Source: Nocardia cyriacigeorgica NBRC 100375
GTDB taxonomy: Bacteria; Actinomycetota; Actinomycetes; Mycobacteriales; Mycobacteriaceae
Length of the DNA: 64,000 nucleotides
Direction: 5' to 3'
Assembly (NCBI RefSeq): GCF_000308555.1
Contig: NZ_BAFY01000199.1
Coordinates: 1-64,000 of the forward strand
The notes beneath the pieces are model-generated. The model worked only from the letters and a program-made list of their open reading frames with translations. It was not told the origin of the DNA and made no database searches. The position numbers were made by a program, and so were the translations under genes. Below are positions 8,627-17,203 of the stretch, in pieces; position 1 is the first letter of the stretch; each line of letters starts with the position of its first letter.

Positions 8627-11134
8627 GTGACTGCACGCCAGAGCCCGGCCTCGGCGCAACGCCGGGTGCGGGTGAGCGCGGGATTGGCCGAACTCGATAT
8701 CTGGCTGGCCGACCAGGTGCGGACCGGGCTGGCGCAGTCGGATCGGTCGTTCGGTGCGTTCGACACGATGGCGGCGCGCATGGTGGACGCGCAGGCGCCC
8801 GGAGTGGCGGCCATCCTGCGGCAGGTGCCCGCGGCCGTGATCACCCGCTCCGACTGGCCGCAGGTGGTGCTCGACCGGTATGCCCGGCTGCATCTGCTCG
8901 TCACCGCGCACCGCAGGATCGACGAGCTCGCACCACCCCTCGCGGCCAGTGTCCGCACCCATATCGGCTATCCCACCAGGACGGATTCGGTGCGAGCCGA
9001 ACCCGCCGTCCGCGACCGATGGATGACCCTCGGCGTCCGCGTCACCGAGGATGACCGGCTCTACACCCGGCGCACCTGGCTGTACGGTCGGCGCAGCGGC
9101 CGCTGGGCTCTGCTGATCGACCACAGTTTCGGCTCGCCCGGCTTCGCGGTCGAAGCGCCCGCCCTCGGGATGATGACCGAGGCCGACCTGCACTTCTATC
9201 CGGCGGCGGCGCCGTTGCGGGCGCTGTGGGGCGCCGCGCACGGCGGCGCCGAACCGTTCACCACGGTGCCGCGCGAACCGCGGCCCGGTATCGAGGCGGG
9301 CCTGAACCGTTACGCCGACGCGCTCGCCGCTGATCCATGGCTCGGCTCGTGGCCGATGCTGCTCGCCGACGTCGTGCCGGTACCCGGCGAGCGCGGCTGG
9401 CAGCTGGTCGAATCCGGCGGCATCGCCCTGCCATTGGCGACGGTAGAGCCGCCGTGGGACCTGCTCGGCGTCTCCGGCGGCCATCCGGTGACGGTCGCGG
9501 CCGAATGGACCGACAGCGGTCTACTGCCCCTGTCGGTGCTGGCCTCGGGCGAGGTGATCGACATCAACACCGTGGCGACCGGGCCCGGCGGGCGCGGTGC
9601 GGTGGCCTCGGCCGAATTGGCTTCGGCGGCACTGCTCGGCACGGCGCGCCGACCGCCGCCGACCGCGGCACTGCCCGCCCCCGTCGCCGCCACGGCGCGA
9701 CAGCTGGACAACGATCCGGCTTTGCTGCTGCTCGAATCCGCCGCCCTGGATGCCGCTTTCGCTCGCGGTGGCGTCCTTCCCGGCCGCGCCGAGCTCCCGG
9801 AACCGGCCGAGGACGATCCGCGCGGGCAGCTGCCGCGCGCCGCCGCCGAGCGGCTGACGCGGCTGTTGCGTGACCGCTCGCGCTTCCTGCCCGAATGGTT
9901 GAGTGCCGCCGCACCATCGGGCTATCGCGTCCCCGAAGTGCTGTGCGCGCAACTGCTCGAATACGCCGCAGGCCACGCCGACGTGCGAGAACCGTTGCTA
10001 CGGCTGGCGGGAACCCGAGGCCGGTGGCTGGCAGAGCGCAACCCGGCCTGGCACACCTTGATTCGCCACGGTGCGGCCGCCACCGAGCCCACCGACTCCG
10101 ACGCGGCCTGGCGTTTAGGGCAACCAGCCGAGCGAACCGAATGGCTGACCGCGCTGCGGCACCGCGATCCCGGCGCCGCGCGGACGGTGCTGCACGCGGC
10201 GTGGGAATCGGAGTCCGGCCCGCTGAAGGCCGAGCTGCTGGCCGTTCTGGAATACGCGATCAGCGCCGCCGACGAGCCGCTGCTGGAGTCCGCGCTCGAC
10301 GATCGCCGCGCCGATGTGCGCCGGACCGCGGCCGGGTTGCTCCGGCTGCTGCCGGATTCGGCCTTCTCCCAGCGCATGACCGAACGCGCCGGACATTGGG
10401 TCCGAGTCGGCCGGAAGGCGCTGCACGCGCAGCTGACCATCGACATGCCGGACGAACTCGATGCCGCCGCCGTGCGTGACGGCATCACCGACCGCACCGG
10501 CGAGTACGGCTATCGATGGGCAGGCGCACCCGACGTCACGGCCGGACGGTTGCGGCATCTGGTGGCCGCCACGCCGCTCGCGCACTGGGCGGCGGCGCTG
10601 CATTCGCCGCAGCGGGCCACCGGCGCCGCCATCGATGACCGGTTCCGGCAACCGATGTTCGACGGCTGGGTCGACGCCACCCTCGCCGAACGCGATCCGC
10701 GGTGGGCTCGGGCGCTGTTCGACGCCGGAGTCCCCTCGGATCTGGCCATGCTGCGGCGCCGGGAACTGTTCGGCCTGCTCCCGCCCGCCGACCGGATCCA
10801 GCATGTACTGCGCCTCGATGGTGCCTGGCTGTCCGAGATCGAGGCGCTGCTGCCCGCCGTCGGCCATCCGTGGCCGGAGCCGGTGGCCCGGCATGTGCTG
10901 CTATTGCTCCAGGAACGCGCGCGAGCGGCCGAACGCCGGCCCGGCGCGCACGGCACCACACCGACCGCGCATCGGTCGCTGCTGACCGCCGCCTCGGTGC
11001 ACCTGCCACCGGCTTCGGCACATCTGGCGACGACGCTGGCCCGCCGCTGCGGGGACCCGGCCTGGGCACGGGCCTTCGACCGGCTCGCCGACGACATCAC
11101 CACCCGATCGACGATGCTCGAGGAGTTGCAGTGA
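8627..11134 (+). CDS. SWIM-protein C-terminal domain fused to DUF5691
   Basis: An 835-residue protein opening the five-gene operon. Residues about 15-250 (GLAELDIWLADQV, FDTMAARMVDAQAPG, then Y-T-R-R-T-W-L-Y and LHFYPAAAPLRAL) match what I remember of the C-terminal half of actinobacterial SWIM zinc-finger proteins. The CxC-x-CxH finger itself is absent. From about residue 340 to the end it reads as DUF5691, with repeated helical Leu/Ala segments resembling HEAT-like repeats. These are usually two genes. GTG 8627 is preferred because a GAGG lies eight bases upstream; ATG 8540 would add 29 unlikely residues. Its stop overlaps the MoxR start (GTGA). Probable scaffold or adaptor; activity unknown. 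Confidence 0.75.
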   Translation: MTARQSPASAQRRVRVSAGLAELDIWLADQVRTGLAQSDRSFGAFDTMAARMVDAQAPGVAAILRQVPAAVITRSDWPQVVLDRYARLHLLVTAHRRIDELAPPLAASVRTHIGYPTRTDSVRAEPAVRDRWMTLGVRVTEDDRLYTRRTWLYGRRSGRWALLIDHSFGSPGFAVEAPALGMMTEADLHFYPAAAPLRALWGAAHGGAEPFTTVPREPRPGIEAGLNRYADALAADPWLGSWPMLLADVVPVPGERGWQLVESGGIALPLATVEPPWDLLGVSGGHPVTVAAEWTDSGLLPLSVLASGEVIDINTVATGPGGRGAVASAELASAALLGTARRPPPTAALPAPVAATARQLDNDPALLLLESAALDAAFARGGVLPGRAELPEPAEDDPRGQLPRAAAERLTRLLRDRSRFLPEWLSAAAPSGYRVPEVLCAQLLEYAAGHADVREPLLRLAGTRGRWLAERNPAWHTLIRHGAAATEPTDSDAAWRLGQPAERTEWLTALRHRDPGAARTVLHAAWESESGPLKAELLAVLEYAISAADEPLLESALDDRRADVRRTAAGLLRLLPDSAFSQRMTERAGHWVRVGRKALHAQLTIDMPDELDAAAVRDGITDRTGEYGYRWAGAPDVTAGRLRHLVAATPLAHWAAALHSPQRATGAAIDDRFRQPMFDGWVDATLAERDPRWARALFDAGVPSDLAMLRRRELFGLLPPADRIQHVLRLDGAWLSEIEALLPAVGHPWPEPVARHVLLLLQERARAAERRPGAHGTTPTAHRSLLTAASVHLPPASAHLATTLARRCGDPAWARAFDRLADDITTRSTMLEELQ

Positions 11135-12225
11135 CCGCTACCGAATCCCATCTGTTGCGCCCGCACGCCGAACAGGCCTTCGCCGACGAACTGCGGGCCC
11201 TCGCGGCCGTGGACGACCGGCCGCGGCCACCGTCGTGGCGGCTGTCGCCGTGGGCGGTGGTCACCTATCTGCTCGGCGGCACGCTGGACGACGGCACGGT
11301 GATCAGCCCGAAGTACGTGGGTCCGCGCCGGTTGATGGAAGTCGCCGTTGCCACGCTGGCCACCGATCGGGCGCTGCTGCTGCTCGGCGTGCCCGGTACC
11401 GCCAAGACCTGGGTGTCGGAGCATCTGTGCGCTGCCATCAGTGGCGCCTCCACCCTGCTGGTGCAGGGCACCTCCGGCACCGGTGAGGAATCGATTCGCT
11501 ACGGCTGGAACTACGCACGGCTGCTCGCGGAAGGGCCGAGCGATGGTGCGCTGGTGCCGTCACCGGTGCTCACCGCCATGCGCACCGGCGCCATCGCCAG
11601 GATCGAGGAACTGACCCGCATTCCCTCCGATGTGCAGGACGCGTTGATCACGGTGCTGTCGGAGAAGACGCTGCCGATCCCGGAACTGGGTGCGGAGGTA
11701 CAGGCCGCCAAGGGGTTCAATGTCATCGCCACCGCCAACGACCGCGATCGCGGCGTCAACGAACTGTCCTCGGCGCTGCGGCGGCGCTTCAACACCGTGG
11801 TGCTGCCGCTGCCCGCGAGCGAGGAGGACGAGGTCGCCATCGTCACCCGGCGAGTCGCGCAGCTGGGTTCGGCGCTCGAGTTGCCCGAGGTACCCGCGGC
11901 CGCCGAGGAGGTGCGCCGGGTGGTGCGGATCTTCCGTGAGCTGCGCGACGGCGTCACCGCCGATGGCCGGACGAAACTGAAATCGCCGTCGGGCACCCTG
12001 TCGACCGCCGAGGCCATCTCGGTGATCACCAATGGTCTAGCCCTGTCGGCGCATTTCGGTGACGGCGTGCTGCGGGCCGGCGATGTGGCGGGCGCGGTGC
12101 TCGGTTCGGTGATCAAGGATCCGGTGGCCGATGCCGTCGTGTGGACCGAATATCTGGAGGCCGTGGTCCGGGAGCGGCCGGAGTGGTCCGATTTCTATCG
12201 CGCCTGCCGCGAGGTCGGCGGATGA
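11131..12225 (+). CDS. MoxR-family AAA+ ATPase
   Basis: A 364-residue MoxR AAA+ ATPase. Walker A is G-V-P-G-T-A-K-T near residue 86. The Walker B region reads A-R-I-E-E-L-T-R (about 155), so the usual Asp-Glu is Glu-Glu. Sensor 1 lies in IATANDRDRG, with arginines R-R-R-F following. MoxR ATPases work with vWA proteins as chaperones that remodel or load cofactors into a client. The vWA partner lies two genes downstream. GTG 11131 overlaps the previous stop, and the ATGA at 12222 couples it to DUF5682. ATP-dependent motor of the system by family rule; the client is not known. Confidence 0.92.
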   Translation: MTATESHLLRPHAEQAFADELRALAAVDDRPRPPSWRLSPWAVVTYLLGGTLDDGTVISPKYVGPRRLMEVAVATLATDRALLLLGVPGTAKTWVSEHLCAAISGASTLLVQGTSGTGEESIRYGWNYARLLAEGPSDGALVPSPVLTAMRTGAIARIEELTRIPSDVQDALITVLSEKTLPIPELGAEVQAAKGFNVIATANDRDRGVNELSSALRRRFNTVVLPLPASEEDEVAIVTRRVAQLGSALELPEVPAAAEEVRRVVRIFRELRDGVTADGRTKLKSPSGTLSTAEAISVITNGLALSAHFGDGVLRAGDVAGAVLGSVIKDPVADAVVWTEYLEAVVRERPEWSDFYRACREVGG

Positions 12226-14672
12226 GCGCAGCCGCCGCCGAGCCGGCCACCGCCGAAGCTCGGACCCGGGTGTTCGGGATCCGTCATCACGGACCTGGTT
12301 CGGCCCGCTCGCTGCGACTGGCCCTCGAGCACTATCGTCCCGACACGATCTTGATCGAAGGGCCCGCCGACGCCGATCCGCTCACCGCCTTCGTCGACGA
12401 CCCGGGCCTGGTGCCGCCGGTCGCCATGCTCGCCTACGTCCACGACATGCCGACCCGCGCGGCGTTCTGGCCGTTCGCGCAGTTCTCACCCGAGTGGCAG
12501 GCGCTGCGTTATGCCACTGAACACGCTGTGCCCGTACGCTTTTGCGACCTGCCGGCCACCACCGTGCTCGCACTGGACGCCGAAGCCGGCGACAGCATCG
12601 ACCCACTGGCCGAACTCGCCTCGGCCGCCGGATACGACGACGCCGAACGCTGGTGGGACGCGATCGTCGAATCGACCACCGACATCGACACTTTCGACGC
12701 GCTGACCGAGGCGATGGGCGCCCTGCGCGACAGCATCGCCCGCGACGAGCCACCCACCGGGCCACGTCCGCTCGGCGCTCGTCCTTCCGCGTGCAGAGAT
12801 ACCGCGCCGGCCGACGACTCCGCCACGAATTCATCGTCGGCCGCATCCGATCCTGCGAACAGCGAGAACGAGAGTCACACTCCCCAGGACCACAGCGACC
12901 CCACCGGCTCGAACGACAACAGGGACGATCCCGCCAGCAGCCGCCCGGGCGAGCGGCCGCCGGTACCACCGGCACACAAGATCGACGCGCACACCCTGCG
13001 GCGTGAGGCCTACATGCGGCAGACCATTCGGAAGGCACTGAAGGACGGCGCGCAACGCGTCGCCATCGTGTGCGGGGCCTGGCACGCGCCGGCGCTGGTC
13101 GAACCGCTGGGTCCCGCTGCCCCCGATGCGCGGCTGCTGAAGGGCCTCCCGAAGGTCAAGGCCCGGCTGACATGGGTGCCGTGGACGCATTCGCGGCTCT
13201 CGGCCGCCTCCGGATACGGCGCCGGCGTCGCCTCCCCCGGTTGGTACCACCATCTGTTCACCGAGACCGAGCAGCCCATCGCGCGCTGGCTCACCAAGGT
13301 CGCTGGCGCGCTACGCAGGCATGATCTTCCGGTGTCGAGCGCGCACATCATCGAGGCCGTCCGGCTGGCGGAAACGCTGGCGGCGCTGCGTGATCGGCCG
13401 CTGGCGGGATTGTCGGAGGTCACCGAGGCCACCAGAGCCGTGCTGTGCGACGGCGACGAGAGCATGCTCCGATTGGTCGGCGCCGAATTGGTGGTCGGCG
13501 AGGCCATCGGCGCGGTCCCGGCGACGACGCCGACGGTGCCGCTGGATGCCGATCTGCGTGCCAAGGCCCGCACCCTGCGGCTGAAACAGCAGCCCGAGCC
13601 CACCCTGATGGAATTGGATCTGCGCAAGGAACGCGACCGGCTCAAATCCCGGCTGCTGCACCAGCTGCGGATCCTGGACGTCGAATGGGGCACACCCACC
13701 GACAGCGAGGTGCGCGCCACCGGCACCTTCCGCGAAACCTGGACGCTGCGGTGGGAACCGGAATTCGCGGTCGCGGTGATCGAGGCGTCGCGCTGGGGCA
13801 CCACGGTCGCCTCGGCCGCCGAAGCCAAACTGCTCGACACCGCGGGCCGCGAGGACCGGACCGTCGGCGAGCTCACCGACGCGCTCGGCCTCGCGTTGGT
13901 TGCCGATCTGGGCGGCGCCGTCGGCGAACTCATCGGCCGGCTGGAATCGGTGGCGGCGCTGGACCACGACGTCACCCACCTGCTGGCCGCGCTGCCCGGG
14001 CTGGTCCGGACCCTGCGCTACGGCGATGTGCGCGGCACCGACACCGCCGCGCTCACCCACGTCGCCGACGGCATGCTGATCCGTATCTGCGCCGGCCTGC
14101 CCGGCGCGGTCACCGGCTTGGACACCGATGCGGCATTGCAGCTGCGCGCCCTGATCGATGCCGGGCACACCGCCATCCACATCCGTGACGACCAAGCGGC
14201 CCGCGCGGCCTGGCTGGCGACTCTGCACCGCATCGCCGACCGCGACGACGTGCACGGCGCGATCGTGGGTCGTGCGGTGCGGCTGCTGTGCGACGCCGAA
14301 CGCATCGACCAGGCCGAATCCGCGCGCAGACTCGCCGCGGCGTTGTCCGTCGGCAGTTCCGCCGCGACCAAAGCGGAGTGGATCGACGGTTTCCTCGGCG
14401 GACGCGGGCTGCTGCTGGTGCACGACCGCGAACTGCTTCGGCTGGTCGACGATTGGCTACGCACGCTCGACGACGAACAGTTCGTCCAGACCCTGCCGCT
14501 GTTGCGCCGGACCTTCGGCGCCTTCGAATCGGGCGAACGCCGTGCCATCGGTGCCGCTGTCCGCGACGGCGTTTCCGTCACTGCCGGTGCCGCGAACGTC
14601 CGGCAGCTGGACCCCGGGCGGGGCGCCCGCGCCATGCGGGTGGTCGCCGAGATCCTCGGAGCAGCAACATGA
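12222..14672 (+). CDS. DUF5682 family protein
   Basis: An 816-residue protein of the DUF5682 type. It begins with the conserved V-F-G-I-R-H-H-G-P-G-S-A-R-S motif (about residues 17-30). ILIEGPADAD and a later VAIVCGAWHAPAL follow, a layout reminiscent of TraB/ChaN/EreA-like hydrolases in which His and Glu residues form the active site; that link is inference. Residues about 184-252 are an unusual Ser/Asp/Asn/Pro-rich insert, probably a flexible linker. The C-terminal third is helical. It sits between MoxR and vWA genes with ATGA overlaps on both sides, a linkage seen in many actinobacteria. Likely the effector or client of the MoxR-vWA pair. Confidence 0.82.
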   Translation: MSAAAAEPATAEARTRVFGIRHHGPGSARSLRLALEHYRPDTILIEGPADADPLTAFVDDPGLVPPVAMLAYVHDMPTRAAFWPFAQFSPEWQALRYATEHAVPVRFCDLPATTVLALDAEAGDSIDPLAELASAAGYDDAERWWDAIVESTTDIDTFDALTEAMGALRDSIARDEPPTGPRPLGARPSACRDTAPADDSATNSSSAASDPANSENESHTPQDHSDPTGSNDNRDDPASSRPGERPPVPPAHKIDAHTLRREAYMRQTIRKALKDGAQRVAIVCGAWHAPALVEPLGPAAPDARLLKGLPKVKARLTWVPWTHSRLSAASGYGAGVASPGWYHHLFTETEQPIARWLTKVAGALRRHDLPVSSAHIIEAVRLAETLAALRDRPLAGLSEVTEATRAVLCDGDESMLRLVGAELVVGEAIGAVPATTPTVPLDADLRAKARTLRLKQQPEPTLMELDLRKERDRLKSRLLHQLRILDVEWGTPTDSEVRATGTFRETWTLRWEPEFAVAVIEASRWGTTVASAAEAKLLDTAGREDRTVGELTDALGLALVADLGGAVGELIGRLESVAALDHDVTHLLAALPGLVRTLRYGDVRGTDTAALTHVADGMLIRICAGLPGAVTGLDTDAALQLRALIDAGHTAIHIRDDQAARAAWLATLHRIADRDDVHGAIVGRAVRLLCDAERIDQAESARRLAAALSVGSSAATKAEWIDGFLGGRGLLLVHDRELLRLVDDWLRTLDDEQFVQTLPLLRRTFGAFESGERRAIGAAVRDGVSVTAGAANVRQLDPGRGARAMRVVAEILGAAT

Positions 14673-15862
14673 ACGACACACCCGATCGGACCGCTGCCGA
14701 GGCCGTCGACGGCGAATCCTCGGCTCGCCGGTGGCGTCTGGTGCTCGGCGCCGCGGCCGAACCCGAACTCGGCGGCCTCGGCTCCGCCGACGACGCCGCC
14801 ATGGACGGCGCGCTGTCCACGCTCTACGACAGCGATCCACCCGCCGGTGCGGGCCCACGTTCGGCCGGCTTGCAGGGCTCGGCGCCGCGGGTGGCCCGCT
14901 GGCTCGGCGATATCCGCACCTATTTCCCGTCGTCGGTGGTGGAGGTGATGCAGCGTGATGCCATCGAACGGCTGGATCTCACTCAGCTGCTCCTGGAACC
15001 GGAGCTGCTCGAGGCCGTGGAACCGGATGTGCACCTGGTCGGCACGCTGCTCGGGCTGAACCGGGTGATGCCGGAAACCACGAGGTCCACCGCACGGATG
15101 GTGGTGGAGCGGGTGGTGCGCGATATCGAGCGAAGAATGGCCGCGCGCACCGTGGCCGCGGTGAGTGGCGCGCTCGACCGCGCGGCGCGGGTGAGCAGGC
15201 CGCGGCCTCGCGATATCGACTGGGACCGCACCATTCGCAAGAATCTGGCGCATTACCTGCCCGAGCAGCGCACCGTCGTCCCCGAACGGCTGGTCGGCTA
15301 CGGTCGCCGCGCCAAGGCGGTGCGCCGCGACGTGGTGCTGGCCATCGACCAATCCGGCTCCATGGCCTCGAGTGTGGTGTACGCGTCCGTGTTCGGCGCG
15401 GTGCTGGCCTCCATGCGCTCGCTGCGCACCTCGCTGGTCGTCTTCGACACCGAGGTCGTGGATCTGACCGAGCATCTGTCCGACCCGGTCGATGTGCTGT
15501 TCGGCACCCAGCTCGGCGGCGGCACCGATATCAACCGCGCCCTCGCCTACTGCCAGACCCTGGTGACCCGCCCCGAGGAAACCCTGTTCGTGCTGATCTC
15601 GGATCTCTACGAAGGCGGCATCCGCGACGACATGCTGCGCCGCGTCAACGCCTTGAAGGAATCCGGCGTCCAAGTCCTCGTCCTGCTCGCCCTCTCCGAC
15701 GACGGCGCCCCCGCCTACGACCACGACAACGCCGCCGCCCTCGACGCCCTCGGCATCCCCGCCTTCGCCTGCACCCCCGACCGCTTCCCCGACCTGCTCG
15801 CCCTCGCCCTCAACCGCGGCGACATCCGCACCTGGGCCAACACCACCACAGGACGATCGTGA
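14669..15862 (+). CDS. von Willebrand factor A (vWA) domain protein
   Basis: A 397-residue CoxE-type protein. The N-terminal half is helical. The vWA domain starts at about residue 220, with an intact metal-ion-dependent adhesion site: D-Q-S-G-S near 226 and the G-G-G-T-D loop near 284, with FVLISDLYEGG after it. vWA proteins of this kind bind clients through the MIDAS metal and recruit MoxR ATPases. ATG 14669 overlaps the DUF5682 stop as ATGA, and GTGA at 15859 couples it to the glycohydrolase. No signal peptide or membrane segment, so cytoplasmic. Confidence 0.92.
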   Translation: MNDTPDRTAAEAVDGESSARRWRLVLGAAAEPELGGLGSADDAAMDGALSTLYDSDPPAGAGPRSAGLQGSAPRVARWLGDIRTYFPSSVVEVMQRDAIERLDLTQLLLEPELLEAVEPDVHLVGTLLGLNRVMPETTRSTARMVVERVVRDIERRMAARTVAAVSGALDRAARVSRPRPRDIDWDRTIRKNLAHYLPEQRTVVPERLVGYGRRAKAVRRDVVLAIDQSGSMASSVVYASVFGAVLASMRSLRTSLVVFDTEVVDLTEHLSDPVDVLFGTQLGGGTDINRALAYCQTLVTRPEETLFVLISDLYEGGIRDDMLRRVNALKESGVQVLVLLALSDDGAPAYDHDNAAALDALGIPAFACTPDRFPDLLALALNRGDIRTWANTTTGRS

Positions 15863-17157
15863 CCGATAACGACCTGCCACTGCCGCCGAACCCGTGGCCG
15901 AACGGCCTACCGGAGCTATTCGAGTTCTCCGATGAACCGCCACTGCCCGGGATGCCGATACCGGGCGAGGGGCTTCCGGTGCCTGCGCCCATCCCGCGGG
16001 GGTATGCGCCTCTGGCAGGTATTCCGCCCACCACGTTCCCGATCGCACACGGGTGCCTGCTCGGTGGCGCCGTCGGTGATGCGCTCGGCGCCTCGGTGGA
16101 GAATCTGACGCTCAGCGAGATCCGGGGGCGGTACGGGCGGCGCGGGTTCCGCGGCAAGGTAGCCGAGTACAGCAATCAGCCCACGGAGTTCACCGGCCGG
16201 ACCTCGGAGGAAAGCCAGCTCGCATTACTGGTGGTCGAGGCAATGATCCGAAGCAGCGTCCGCGCCAGGGACCATGGCACCGGTGCGCCGACAATTGCGA
16301 TCCTGCAATCGCTGTGCATTGAATGGCTGCGGTCGCAGGTCGATTCGGTCCCGGATCAGGACTACCCGCCCCACAGCGGTTTACTGGATCTACCCGCCTT
16401 CGCCGAGCGTCGGGGCGCATCACAGACCGTCCTGAACGCCTTGCGGGCGGCGGCCGAACGCGGTGAGCCGCGCCGGCCGCTCGGCACCACCACAGCACCG
16501 ATCAACGACTCCAAGGGTTCCGCGTGCGCTGTTCGTGTGGCCTCCTGCGGTTTCCTCCCCAACCCGGCGGCCTCGTTCGAGCTCGCCTGCGAGGCAGCCG
16601 CACTCACCCACGGTCATCCGAGTGGCTGGCTGGCCGCGGGTACTTTCGCCGCGATCGTTTCGGGATTGTGGACCGGACAGGACCTCGGTAGCGCGGTCGA
16701 CCGGGCGCGCACGGAATTGACACGGCACGAACACCACCACGAGGTATCGGAGGCGCTCGCGCAGGCCGTGCGCCTGTCGGGTCGGGGTGAACCATCTGCC
16801 GAGCAGGTGGAATCGCTGGGTGGCGGGTGGACCGCGCCGGAAGCACTCGCCATGGCGATCTATACCGCGCTGGCTGCGGAATCAGCAGGCGGGACGCCCA
16901 AGCAGATAGTCGAACGAGGCCTGTGCGCCGCGGTAAACCATTCCGGTGACAGCGATGCGACCGGGGCGATGTGCGGAAATCTCCTCGGCGCACGCTACGG
17001 GTATCAGGGCATACCCGAAGCATGGGCGGGCAAGTGCGAAATCGCCGGTCCGGTCTGGGAACTCGCGCACGATTTCAGCATCGAGTTCGGCCCTCACCCG
17101 CCCAGCGATTCCAGCGGCTATGTGGACTACGGCTGGATGGCCAGGTATCACAGCTGA
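15859..17157 (+). CDS. ADP-ribosylglycohydrolase (DraG/ARH) family protein
   Basis: A 432-residue protein with an ADP-ribosylhydrolase fold: H-G-C-L-L-G-G-A-V-G-D-A-L-G at about 64-77, and the second metal motif D-S-D-A-T-G-A near 364-370. The first metal motif, normally T-D-D-T, reads S-E-E-S (residues 116-119). Both Asp are therefore Glu, and activity may be altered. A Pro-rich extension of about 55 residues precedes the domain. Family members remove ADP-ribose from proteins, DNA or small molecules using two Mg ions. GTG 15859 overlaps the vWA stop, which makes this the fifth member of the coupled operon. GC3 appears somewhat lower than in its neighbours, perhaps a later addition. Confidence 0.82.
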   Translation: MTDNDLPLPPNPWPNGLPELFEFSDEPPLPGMPIPGEGLPVPAPIPRGYAPLAGIPPTTFPIAHGCLLGGAVGDALGASVENLTLSEIRGRYGRRGFRGKVAEYSNQPTEFTGRTSEESQLALLVVEAMIRSSVRARDHGTGAPTIAILQSLCIEWLRSQVDSVPDQDYPPHSGLLDLPAFAERRGASQTVLNALRAAAERGEPRRPLGTTTAPINDSKGSACAVRVASCGFLPNPAASFELACEAAALTHGHPSGWLAAGTFAAIVSGLWTGQDLGSAVDRARTELTRHEHHHEVSEALAQAVRLSGRGEPSAEQVESLGGGWTAPEALAMAIYTALAAESAGGTPKQIVERGLCAAVNHSGDSDATGAMCGNLLGARYGYQGIPEAWAGKCEIAGPVWELAHDFSIEFGPHPPSDSSGYVDYGWMARYHS

Positions 17158-17162
17158 GCGGA

Positions 17163-17200
17163 CTCGGCCGGCGAGCGCCGCAGTGCCATCGCCGGCCGAG
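17163..17200. terminator. Bidirectional hairpin terminator
   Basis: Perfect 11-base arms CTCGGCCGGCG (17163-17173) and CGCCGGCCGAG (17190-17200) enclose a 16-base loop. It fills the 46-base gap between the convergent stops of the glycohydrolase and the ABC permease. No T-tract follows, as is common in GC-rich actinobacteria. Confidence 0.65.
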
Positions 17201-17203
17201 CTC

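Noticed and set aside
8189-9484. Leftward extension of the ATPase frame to 9484 (1240 residues)
   Set aside because: The extra 432 residues run through the control region and antisense to the DUF5691 gene, with no conserved motif; ATG 8188 with a GGGGG run is the sensible start.
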